Source: 2-01-FULL-45-10 sp964433975
GTDB lineage: Bacteria > Omnitrophota > Gorgyraeia > 2-01-FULL-45-10
Direction: 5' to 3'
Assembly: GCA_964433975.1 (NCBI GenBank)
Contig: CAYSSS010000052.1
Location: forward strand, 1 to 10,504
DNA length: 10,504 nucleotides
Part shown: positions 5,318 to 10,504 of the stretch, in pieces
Numbering within the stretch: position 1 is the first letter of the stretch
Layout: the number at the start of each line of letters is the position of its first letter
Program-made: the position numbers and the translations under genes
Notes under the pieces: generated by a model
What the model was told of the DNA's origin: nothing
What the model saw: the letters and a program-made list of their open reading frames with translations, nothing else
Database searches by the model: none

Positions 5318-6580
5318 ATGGAAATGGAAGTTTCTACTTATGAGGTATTCAATGACGCAAAACTCATGATTGAGTTGGTCACGCGTCAGGATAGTAATGC
5401 TACAGAGTTGGCTGTTTTTGACGGTAAAAAGGTTACATATGAAAAACGGTTTCCTGGTCCGGATGGTAACACCTACATACCACCACGAGGCATAGATTGT
5501 TTCCCGCTAGGAATAAATCTAGCTTCTAGTGCAGATGAATACGAAGATGTTACCACGCTTTTCGATGAGTTATACAGTTTCATAGAAAAGTACATAGACA
5601 TGGACAAAGAATTCATAAATATCTGCGTCCTATATGTTTTAATGACCTATGTTTACCAGAAATTCGACACAATTCCGTATCTTAGGATTGTTGGAGATGC
5701 AGGTTCCGGAAAAAGCACATTAACCAGGACGCTAAGCTTGTTATGTTACAAGGGGATGGAGATAACAGGCTGCGTAACCGTGCCAGTCATATTTCGAAGT
5801 ACAGATCTATTCAGCCCAACACTTACAATAGACGAGACAGATTTTGCAGACCAAAAGGATAGTGCCGATCTTATCAAACTTCTCAACGGCGGTTACGCTA
5901 AAGGTAGACCTGTTATCAGGCTTATACCTGCCGAGGGCAGAGGATTTATTACAGAATCATTCAATGTCTATTGCCCCAAAATCTTAAATGGGCGGCGGCG
6001 TTTTGATAATGACGCTCTTGAGAGCAGATGCATAAGCTATCGTATGCAAGCATCAACTGCACGACCAAACTCCTATCAGTTATCCGAGGAGTACTATCAG
6101 GAGGCACAGCTTCTTCGAAACAAACTCCTGAAATACAGATTCGATTATTTCTTTAAAACAGTGCCTCTTCAAGTCGCGGAGTGCAAAATACCAAATACAT
6201 TACCGCCGAGATTTCAGCAACTAATGATACCGCTCATGACTGTGGCCGTAGACGACACTTCGCGAAATTGTCTCATAAGATACTTCCTGAAACTAGAAGA
6301 AGACGCAAAGTTTGGTAAAGCTCATGGATCGCGAGCGTTCATCCTTAAGGCAGTGAAAACTAGGATGGAACGTAAGTTAGATTTGTTAATAGGCAACATC
6401 TGTAATTCAGCACGGGAGATGACGAATGATAAATTTCTTAAAATAACTCCACGAAAAGTCGGAGGCATTCTACGCGATACCTTTGGGTTAGAAACTTGCA
6501 GAACGGCAGAAGGCTATGAGCTAATTGCCGACGAGTTAAAGCTTAAGCAGGCGTACGAAGACTACGGGATAGGAGACTAA
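5318..6580 (+). CDS. AAA+-type ATPase, probable replication helicase/initiator, 420 aa
   Basis: A P-loop ATPase of the kind found in phage and mobile-element replication modules (DUF3631/DUF927-like helicase relatives). Walker A is GDAGSGKST at 126-134 with K132. Walker B is TLTIDET near 168-174 with D172 and E173. A sensor-type Asn sits in KILNGRRRF (221-229), and an arginine-finger-like residue is R237 in ALESRCISYRM. Residues 1-110 are a helical lead-in without primase or zinc motifs. Residues 250-420 are helical, and the end (about 375-415) resembles a small winged-helix-like tail (ITPRKVGGILRDTFGLE). ATG 5318 is chosen because GAAAGGAAG (5303-5311) precedes it; the longer TTG-initiated frame from 5234 has no ribosome site and runs through the structured RNA. 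Small-protein and recombinase genes follow, as in SCC elements, where Cch proteins are self-loading helicases. Helicase activity is inferred. Confidence 0.75.
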   Translation: MEMEVSTYEVFNDAKLMIELVTRQDSNATELAVFDGKKVTYEKRFPGPDGNTYIPPRGIDCFPLGINLASSADEYEDVTTLFDELYSFIEKYIDMDKEFINICVLYVLMTYVYQKFDTIPYLRIVGDAGSGKSTLTRTLSLLCYKGMEITGCVTVPVIFRSTDLFSPTLTIDETDFADQKDSADLIKLLNGGYAKGRPVIRLIPAEGRGFITESFNVYCPKILNGRRRFDNDALESRCISYRMQASTARPNSYQLSEEYYQEAQLLRNKLLKYRFDYFFKTVPLQVAECKIPNTLPPRFQQLMIPLMTVAVDDTSRNCLIRYFLKLEEDAKFGKAHGSRAFILKAVKTRMERKLDLLIGNICNSAREMTNDKFLKITPRKVGGILRDTFGLETCRTAEGYELIADELKLKQAYEDYGIGD

Positions 6581-6633
6581 TGAACGTTGTGAACTTTATG
6601 AACTTTAGCGAGAGGAGATTTAACAATGCATAA
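6580..6633 (+). CDS. Candidate 17-aa coupled peptide
   Basis: The ATPase stop TAA (6578-6580) overlaps an ATG at 6580, giving MNVVNFMNFSERRFNNA and ending at TAA 6631-6633, inside the next gene. AGGAG just before it is a proper ribosome site. It may serve only to pass ribosomes from the ATPase gene to the 89-aa gene. Confidence 0.25.
   Translation: MNVVNFMNFSERRFNNA
6581..6607 (+). repeat. Three tandem 9-bp repeats, consensus TGAACTTTA
   Basis: TGAACGTTG (6581-6589), TGAACTTTA (6590-6598) and TGAACTTTA (6599-6607). They begin directly after the ATPase stop codon. The repeat may be a slippage-expanded tract or a protein-binding array. Confidence 0.6.
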
Positions 6634-6895
6634 CCATCTTGAAAGGGGGGCTCCAGTGTCACCCACTACACCGAGTGGCAAGGAAGAGCCAAAAGAAGCC
6701 AAAAAAGAGCTATCTGATGAAGAGATTACAAAGTGCTTTGAAAAATGTACAAATTTATTGTCTAAAGACATTTACGAGCAAGTAGTTAATATTATTGGGG
6801 AATCGGTATTTGACTTACAAAAAGAGGGAATTCTGGCTACTCTTGAAGAGAGCGCAACGGATATTCTTAAATCAAAAAAGGAGAAGACGAAATGA
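6626..6895 (+). CDS. Small helical protein of unknown function, 89 aa
   Basis: No known family is recognised. Residues 1-30 are polar and Pro/Glu/Lys-rich and probably disordered. Residues about 31-86 look like two or three amphipathic helices (EEITKCFEKCTNLLSKDIYEQ, then FDLQKEGILATLEES). It ends in a Lys-rich tail. Cys residues at 38 and 42 are spaced CFEKC, without other ligands. ATG 6626 follows GAGAGGAGA; a GTG at 6657 after AAGGGGGG is an alternative start that would drop ten residues. Its stop overlaps the recombinase start by four bases (ATGA), so the two proteins are made together. A small protein between a helicase-like gene and a large serine recombinase is also typical of SCC elements. 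It could be a recombinase partner, single-strand-binding accessory or directionality factor. Confidence 0.7.
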   Translation: MHNHLERGAPVSPTTPSGKEEPKEAKKELSDEEITKCFEKCTNLLSKDIYEQVVNIIGESVFDLQKEGILATLEESATDILKSKKEKTK

Positions 6896-8595
6896 AAAGA
6901 TGCGGACTGTATGTTAGGGTTTCTACTGATAATCAATTAAGAGGCCCAGAAGGATCGCTGAAAAGCCAGATGCAAAGACTAAGAGAGGAGCTTGCTACAA
7001 AGTCAACGGCAGAAGATCCCTGGGTTGAAACTAGGCAATATGTTGAAGAGGGGTACTCGGGGAAGAACATCAACCGCCCTAAATTCAAAGAGTTACTGCG
7101 TGACATAAGAGATGGAGTTATTGATATGGTCTTGTGCACAGAGTTAAGTAGGATAAGCAGATCTCTTAGGGATTTTTTGGAAATTATTGATTATTTTAAA
7201 AAGTTTGATATCCAAATGATAGTACTCAGGCAGAACATTGACACAACAACACCTATTGGCAAGGTGATTTTTACAATACTCGTAACATTGTCCGAGTTTG
7301 AGAGAGATCTGACAGCTGACAGAACATCGGAAAATATGCTTGCTCGTGCGCGGCGCGGTCTATGGAATGGTGGGCAGGTTTTGGGGTACAACATAAATCC
7401 CCACAAAAAGGGGTATCTGATAATAAGCAACGAGGAAGCAAAGGTCGTGGAAGATGCGTTCAGTATGTATATTAAGCTTGGGTCTTGTTCAGCCGTTGCC
7501 AAATACCTAAATGAAAAAGGGTATAGGACTAAAGAATACACATCGGTCAATGGCAAGCACCACCCAGGAAGAAAGTTCACGAAGCAATACATGCATCATA
7601 TTTTAACAAATAAAACATATGTTGGAGAAAAAGAAGTGAACAAATACTGCAAGCATGCCGATCAAAAGGCACTGATCGAGAATAAAAGATACTCAATCGT
7701 CAAAGCCTGTTGGGATGGGATTATAAAAAAAGAGGTATTTGAAAGGGTGCAAAAATCTTTGAAGCGCAAGTTCAAGCGATCTATCCATCAAGTAAATAAT
7801 TACCCATTTTTACTATCTGGAATCGCTAAATGTGGTATTTGCGGATCTCCTTTCGAAGGAGCAACAGCAAAAAAGCCTAATGGCAAACAGTACTATTATT
7901 ACAGACATTCTCAAAAAAACAAAGCATGCAAGATTAAGCCTGTCTCAGCATATGTCTTAGACATATTTGTAAAAGAAAGGATAAACTCTTTGATTACTAC
8001 CAACAGTGGTATATTGGAAGACATTGTAGAAACAGCCAATCAAAAGCTGCATAATTTAGCTCCGGAGCTTAGCAAACTCGTTAAACAAAAACATAAAGAA
8101 CTTAATTCGGTTAAAATAAAGATCGACTCGTTATTGACGCATAACACAGGTCTGTCCGAACAACAGATGCGTGAAATAGTTAGCCCTCGCATAGATGAAC
8201 AACACCGTAGACACGTAGAAATAGGTAATGAAATAAATAGGCTTAAGAGCGAACTCGATAACTTAAAAAACAACTACATAAACCCCAGGGAGTTTAAGGA
8301 AAACGCCTCGGTAGTTTTAAGAGCTTTGCAAAAGCTATCCCCCATAAAACAAAAAGAGGTCATTAGCGCACTAATCGATAAGATAATGGTTTACCCTGGG
8401 AAACTTAAACTGTTTTTTTTTCGAATGAAAAGCCGATTGAGATTAGTTGATGCACTGCCAGGCGAAGACTGGTTTGAGGAGCGTCTTCAGTGTGGAGCCA
8501 TAAATAAGCCCATCGATTTTTTCGATGGGCTTGCTTATTTATGGCCCGTGTTGAAGGACTCGAAGTCCGCGAACGCCGACCAAATGGAGGAATAG
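6892..8595 (+). CDS. Large serine recombinase (integrase), 567 aa
   Basis: A site-specific integrase that joins attachment sites through a phosphoserine intermediate. The catalytic domain (about 1-150) has YVRVS with S11, LSRISRSLRDF (85-95) and FERDLTADRTSEN (136-148). The recombinase domain spans about 160-295 (LGYNINPHKKGYLI, then HHILTNKTYVGEKEV). A zinc ribbon follows, with CGIC (C314, C317), H339 and C346; H339 stands where most relatives have Cys. A long coiled coil covers about 380-465. Total length is normal for the family. The last 33 residues (535-567) are encoded by a tRNA-end-like GGAGCCA, a terminator-like hairpin and a GC-rich segment, so they look like foreign sequence read through at the attachment site. 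Start ATG 6892 overlaps the preceding gene. This is the likely integrase of the element; the short recombinase upstream may be a second system or a remnant. Confidence 0.93.
   Translation: MKRCGLYVRVSTDNQLRGPEGSLKSQMQRLREELATKSTAEDPWVETRQYVEEGYSGKNINRPKFKELLRDIRDGVIDMVLCTELSRISRSLRDFLEIIDYFKKFDIQMIVLRQNIDTTTPIGKVIFTILVTLSEFERDLTADRTSENMLARARRGLWNGGQVLGYNINPHKKGYLIISNEEAKVVEDAFSMYIKLGSCSAVAKYLNEKGYRTKEYTSVNGKHHPGRKFTKQYMHHILTNKTYVGEKEVNKYCKHADQKALIENKRYSIVKACWDGIIKKEVFERVQKSLKRKFKRSIHQVNNYPFLLSGIAKCGICGSPFEGATAKKPNGKQYYYYRHSQKNKACKIKPVSAYVLDIFVKERINSLITTNSGILEDIVETANQKLHNLAPELSKLVKQKHKELNSVKIKIDSLLTHNTGLSEQQMREIVSPRIDEQHRRHVEIGNEINRLKSELDNLKNNYINPREFKENASVVLRALQKLSPIKQKEVISALIDKIMVYPGKLKLFFFRMKSRLRLVDALPGEDWFEERLQCGAINKPIDFFDGLAYLWPVLKDSKSANADQMEE
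8492..8545 (+). terminator. tRNA-end-like GGAGCCA with terminator-like hairpin; candidate right attachment site
   Basis: GTGGAGCCA (8492-8500) repeats the last bases of the tRNA at the left edge. CATAAATAAG-CCCATCGA then pairs, across a TTTTTT loop (8517-8522), with TCGATGGG-CTTGCTTATTTATG, a stem of about 19 pairs with one small bulge region. It resembles the tRNA end plus terminator at 9381-9432. It lies inside the reading frame of the large recombinase, codons 534-551. Confidence 0.5.
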
Positions 8596-8665
8596 TCCTC
8601 TGGACGACAGTGAGCGGGCTGGCCAGTAGGCCGCCTCCGGCGGCCGGATAACCGAGTCCTCGGGT
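8543..8665. other. GC-rich, highly structured island over the recombinase 3' end
   Basis: A run of about 120 bases that is strikingly GC-rich against AT-rich neighbours. Stems include GGACT 8556-8560 / AGTCC 8564-8568; GTCC 8595-8598 / GGAC 8602-8605; and a perfect GGCCGCC 8629-8635 / GGCGGCC 8639-8645. ACTCGAA (8558-8564) is the reverse complement of a tRNA T loop (TTCGAGT), but I could not fold a full tRNA on either strand. It may be a tRNA-derived remnant, a structured RNA or part of an attachment site. Confidence 0.5.
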
Positions 8666-8688
8666 GAAAATAAATTTAAAAATAGCTC

Positions 8689-8731
8689 TTGACTTCTGCA
8701 TATTATGTAATACAATATGTATATACATAAT
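8689..8731 (+). promoter_or_regulatory. Toxin-antitoxin promoter with palindromic operator
   Basis: TTGACT (8689-8694), 16-base spacer, TACAAT (8711-8716). A perfect 14-base palindrome TATGTATATACATA (8716-8729) starts at the last base of the -10, and ATTATGTA (8702-8709) faces TACATAAT (8724-8731). This is the layout expected for autorepression by a ribbon-helix-helix antitoxin. The predicted leader before ATG 8732 is only about ten bases. Confidence 0.75.
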
Positions 8732-8989
8732 ATGAGAACAATTCGTTGGAATGCGCTTAAGAGTGAGAGGTTAAAACGGACGCGAGGTGTTTCGTTTGAA
8801 GAGATTATTGCTTCCAGGTTAATTGATATACGCAAGCACCCGAACAGAGAAAATCAAAAGATCCTCATTTATCAGTATAAAGGTTATCTGTGGGCCGTAC
8901 CATATGTAATAGAGGCAGACGCTATATTTTTAAAAACAATATATCCAAGTAGAAAATTGAAGAAGCTTTACAAGGAGGGTAAAATATGA
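8732..8989 (+). CDS. BrnT-like toxin of a type II toxin-antitoxin pair, 85 aa
   Basis: A small RelE-fold-like toxin, predicted to be an RNA-cutting inhibitor of translation. The pattern IRWNALKSERLKRTRGVSFEE (4-24), then KILIYQYKGYLWAVPYV (43-59) and FLKTIYPSRKLKKLY (66-80), matches the BrnT/DUF4258-like group, whose members start '..W...K...L...RG.SFE' and end 'KT..PSRK'. ATG 8732 is chosen over the in-frame ATG at 8717, because the latter abuts the -10 box and relatives start just before the W motif. No ribosome site is visible, so translation probably begins on a nearly leaderless message. The stop overlaps the antitoxin start by four bases. Toxin first, antitoxin second is the BrnT-BrnA order. 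Toxicity is inferred from family and partner. Confidence 0.82.
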   Translation: MRTIRWNALKSERLKRTRGVSFEEIIASRLIDIRKHPNRENQKILIYQYKGYLWAVPYVIEADAIFLKTIYPSRKLKKLYKEGKI

Positions 8990-9234
8990 GGAAGATTAAG
9001 TTAACAAAAGAAGAGCGGGCAATTGAAGAGAGTCTCGAGAATTTTGTTCCTGTGGATAAGCAGGAATATGAACAGATTGTTAATGCTATCGCTGCAAGGA
9101 AAAAGGACGCGGTTCTAAATATCCGTGTTAATAGCCATGATCTTGCAAATATCAAGCATAAAGCTGAGCAGCTGGGAATCAGGTATCAGACTTTTATATC
9201 TGAGTTGATTCACAGGATAGCCCAGGCTAATTAA
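8986..9234 (+). CDS. CopG/BrnA-like ribbon-helix-helix antitoxin, 82 aa
   Basis: The C-terminal half is a ribbon-helix-helix domain: strand AVLNIRVN (44-51), helix SHDLANIKHKAEQLG (52-66), turn, and helix YQTFISELIHRIAQA (68-81). Such domains dimerise and bind short palindromes, which fits the operator upstream of the toxin gene. The N-terminal half (1-43) is charged and contains ESLENFVPVDKQEYEQIV, the part likely to wrap the toxin. A strong ribosome site AAGGAGG precedes ATG 8986, much better than the toxin's, which would give more antitoxin than toxin. The pair probably stabilises the element or the neighbouring locus. No terminator is seen until 9389-9432. Confidence 0.85.
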   Translation: MRKIKLTKEERAIEESLENFVPVDKQEYEQIVNAIAARKKDAVLNIRVNSHDLANIKHKAEQLGIRYQTFISELIHRIAQAN

Positions 9235-9360
9235 CTAACAAATAGTCACTAAAATATAGCGAGCGTTTCTTCTTTTGGCATATCTTTAGGGAAAACGACT
9301 ATTCTGGTGTGATTCCGGGGTGTTTTCTCGGTTTTAAAGCGCTCAAAGTGCCATAGTAAT
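9235..9360. other. Gene-free stretch after the antitoxin
   Basis: No gene, strong hairpin or promoter is recognised here. I searched the bases ahead of 9389 for a tRNA 5' half that could pair with the CCA-bearing end and found none. Confidence 0.4.
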
Positions 9361-9389
9361 ACGCAGTCAGAAGACTGCACGGGGAGCCA
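9361..9389 (+). other. tRNA-3'-end-like remnant; candidate attachment site
   Basis: GCAGT (9363-9367) pairs with ACTGC (9374-9378) around CAGAAG, then comes ACGGGGAGCCA (9379-9389). The layout is that of a T arm, acceptor strand and CCA, but the loop is not TTCGANY and no 5' half exists. GGGGAGCCA is identical to 44-52. It is either a decayed tRNA end or the right border of an integration. Confidence 0.4.
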
Positions 9390-9432
9390 AAATAAAAAAG
9401 CCTATCGTTAATCCGGTAGGCTTTTTTATTTT
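9389..9432. terminator. Strong bidirectional terminator
   Basis: Sixteen bases (9389-9404) pair perfectly with 9417-9432, and two or three inner pairs extend the stem. The A-rich and T-rich arms give a T tract on both strands. It closes the toxin-antitoxin transcript and would follow a tRNA directly if 9361-9389 were once one. Confidence 0.88.
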
Positions 9433-9441
9433 AATCCTGAT

Positions 9442-9455
9442 GCCGCTTTAGCGGC
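9442..9455. repeat. GC-rich hairpin GCCGC/GCGGC
   Basis: GCCGC (9442-9446), loop TTTA, GCGGC (9451-9455). It can be lengthened loosely by ATCC (9434-9437) with GGAT (9460-9463). It lacks a T tract, and its function is unknown. The rest of the stretch to 9616 holds only the promoter candidate. Confidence 0.45.
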
Positions 9456-9508
9456 TGAAGGATCTCTCCTTTAAAAGCGACCCTAGCTCGAGGAGCCGTT
9501 GTTAATAG

Positions 9509-9537
9509 TTGATAGACTCTAAAATAGATAGCATAAT
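9509..9537 (+). promoter_or_regulatory. Possible promoter of the membrane-protein/permease pair
   Basis: TTGATA (9509-9514), 17-base spacer, CATAAT (9532-9537): four of six and five of six bases match a sigma-70 promoter. It is the best candidate before the gene at 9617. Confidence 0.42.
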
Positions 9538-9616
9538 TCAACTTTGTAGGGAGTTTTCTTCTGGGATGGCACCAAAACAACCCGTTTTTTAATATGTATA
9601 AAAAACAGGACCAAGC

Positions 9617-9973
9617 ATGTTATCCAAAATAGCAGGCGTAATAATGGCGATTTTCGCGTTGTTATGGCTCGTTAACCCAAGAGCATTCAAAAACCGCCTC
9701 CAGCGTAAAATGAGCCGCAGGTTGAAATTTATCGTATACGTCTTTATTATGGTTTTTGCCATTCTCATAATCGGAAGCACGCTGAAGGCGCACGGGCTCG
9801 CCATAAAGGTTGCGGGCATTGCGGGATTAATCCTCACGATAAAAATCGTCATGCTCACAACATCTAAAAGCTCCGAAGCAATTTCTGCATGGCTGACGGG
9901 AAAGTCCATGAATTTCTTCAGAATATGGGCGTTCATTGCCCTGCTAATAGGAGCGATGCTTTATTTATCGTAG
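9617..9973 (+). CDS. Small integral membrane protein, 118 aa
   Basis: Four hydrophobic segments are visible: about 2-20 (LSKIAGVIMAIFALLWLVN), 37-55 (FIVYVFIMVFAILIIGSTL), 61-80 (LAIKVAGIAGLILTIKIVML) and 98-118 (NFFRIWAFIALLIGAMLYLS). A very basic loop (about 23-36: RAFKNRLQRKMSRR) lies between the first two and should face the cytoplasm. No family is recognised. The ribosome site is weak. It ends 43 bases before the permease gene on the same strand, so they probably form one transcript and the protein may assist the permease. Composition and context read as resident chromosomal genes and not element cargo. The opposite-strand frame here is taken as a shadow because it lacks protein-like features and the plus frame has clear membrane helices. 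Confidence 0.72.
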   Translation: MLSKIAGVIMAIFALLWLVNPRAFKNRLQRKMSRRLKFIVYVFIMVFAILIIGSTLKAHGLAIKVAGIAGLILTIKIVMLTTSKSSEAISAWLTGKSMNFFRIWAFIALLIGAMLYLS

Positions 9974-10016
9974 CTTCTATAGTAAGACAGCATCAAATAA
10001 TTTTAGGAAGATAAAT

Positions 10017-10504
10017 ATGAGCGAAAATAGGAGAAATCAAAATATGCTAATTCCAACGATAATAATGGGTCTTCTTGCCCTGGTGCTTGTTTCCATAGGT
10101 TATTTTAAAGGGCATCATATAGCCGGCATAAAAGCAGGCTTAACGATGGCCATTGAAGTGCTGCCATTGGTATTATTTTCATTTATCGTAGCGGGAATGG
10201 TTCAAGTGCTTATACCGTATGAACTCTTATCAAAGTTTATAGGCGCAGAATCCGGCATACGGGGAATACTTATTGGTACGGTGGCAGGAGCCTGTGCTCC
10301 AGGCGGCCCCTATATTAGCCTGCCTATTGCCGCAGGGTTTTTGCGCTCGGGAGCCAGCATAGGAACGATGGTTGCATTTTTGACAGGATGGTCGCTATGG
10401 GCATTCAATCGATTGCCAATCGAAGTAGGAATAATGGGCTGGAAATTTACACTTATTCGAATAATTAGCGTTCTATTCTTTCCTCCTCTTGCAGGTTTAA
10501 TAGC
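10017..10504 (+). CDS. YraQ/ArsP-type permease (DUF318 family), N-terminal part, cut by window end
   Basis: The first 162 residues of a multi-spanning permease. Family marks are the repeated membrane segments with small-residue turns: MAIEVLPLVLFSFIVAGMVQVLIP, then the signature GTVAGACAPGGPYISLPIAAGFLRSGASIGTMVAFLTGWSLWAFNRLPIE, where the CAPGGPY-LPIAA stretch corresponds to the conserved half-site of DUF318 permeases. Relatives include ArsP (organoarsenical export) and YraQ; substrate cannot be read from the sequence. A short polar N-terminus (SENRRNQN) precedes the first helix. A second in-frame ATG follows at codon 10. The ribosome site is TAGGAAG near 10004-10010. The gene continues beyond 10504. 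Confidence 0.85.
   Translation, partial: MSENRRNQNMLIPTIIMGLLALVLVSIGYFKGHHIAGIKAGLTMAIEVLPLVLFSFIVAGMVQVLIPYELLSKFIGAESGIRGILIGTVAGACAPGGPYISLPIAAGFLRSGASIGTMVAFLTGWSLWAFNRLPIEVGIMGWKFTLIRIISVLFFPPLAGLI

Noticed and set aside
7191..7592. 133-aa minus-strand frame
   Set aside because: It is antisense to conserved catalytic and recombinase-domain coding sequence of the large recombinase; no independent signals.
8405..8835. Two overlapping minus-strand frames across the recombinase end and the toxin start
   Set aside because: They exist because the GC-rich island is low in stop codons; they cross a terminator-like hairpin and the toxin promoter and show no protein-like features.
9310..9389. 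Intact tRNA ahead of the strong terminator
   Set aside because: Only the 3' end looks like a tRNA; no 5' acceptor strand complementary to ACGGGGA is present and the T loop is not canonical.
9589..9936. 115-aa minus-strand frame
   Set aside because: It overlaps the clearly membrane-type plus-strand gene; the hydrophobicity on the minus strand mirrors it and there is no ribosome site.
1..10504. CRISPR array, insertion sequence or tyrosine integrase
   Set aside because: No regularly spaced repeats with unique spacers, no transposase and no R-H-R-Y recombinase are seen in any gene.

Overview
The window looks like a mobile genetic element (about 8.5 to 9.3 kb) sitting next to a tRNA-type 3' end in an AT-rich bacterial chromosome, with two ordinary chromosomal membrane-protein genes at the right edge. 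The host is probably a diderm bacterium: two exported proteins carry lipoprotein signal peptides and a third has a Sec signal peptide. The phylum cannot be named from this sequence.

Layout. Positions 1-52 are the T arm, acceptor strand and CCA of a tRNA or tRNA-derived attachment site, followed by a terminator (103-138). Next is a control region: a small XRE/Cro-type repressor on the minus strand (183-404), divergent from an HNH-nuclease-like gene (471-869). Then comes a four-gene plus-strand operon for the cell envelope: a secreted protein (1023-1577), an M48 zinc-protease lipoprotein (1574-2626), a second lipoprotein (2639-3070) and a one-pass membrane protein (3106-3393). A short serine recombinase (3495-4331) follows. 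A 514-base gene-poor stretch (4332-4845) holds AT-rich repeats, promoters and direct repeats. The right half is a replication/mobilisation-like block: a MerR-type DNA-binding protein (4846-5154), a structured RNA ending in a T tract (5166-5255), an AAA+-type ATPase (5318-6580), a small helical protein (6626-6895) and a full-length large serine recombinase (6892-8595).

The last 33 codons of the large recombinase run through a tRNA-end-like GGAGCCA, a terminator-like hairpin and a GC-rich structured island (8492-8665). This suggests that the gene crosses the attachment site. A BrnT-like toxin and ribbon-helix-helix antitoxin pair follows (8732-9234). A second tRNA-end-like GGGGAGCCA with an immediately adjacent strong terminator (9381-9432) comes next. 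The window then enters what looks like host sequence: a small membrane protein (9617-9973) and the start of a YraQ/ArsP-type permease (10017 onward).

How it may work together (inference). CCCCATATA(TG), found inside three promoters (441-452, 3432-3442 and, reversed, 4748-4757), could be the operator through which the XRE protein controls the HNH gene, the short recombinase and the MerR/ATPase/recombinase block. ATPase, small protein and large serine recombinase in that order recall the cch / small protein / ccr core of staphylococcal SCC elements, which suggests an integrating element with its own replication initiator. The envelope operon is cargo of unknown purpose, and the toxin-antitoxin pair may stabilise the element.
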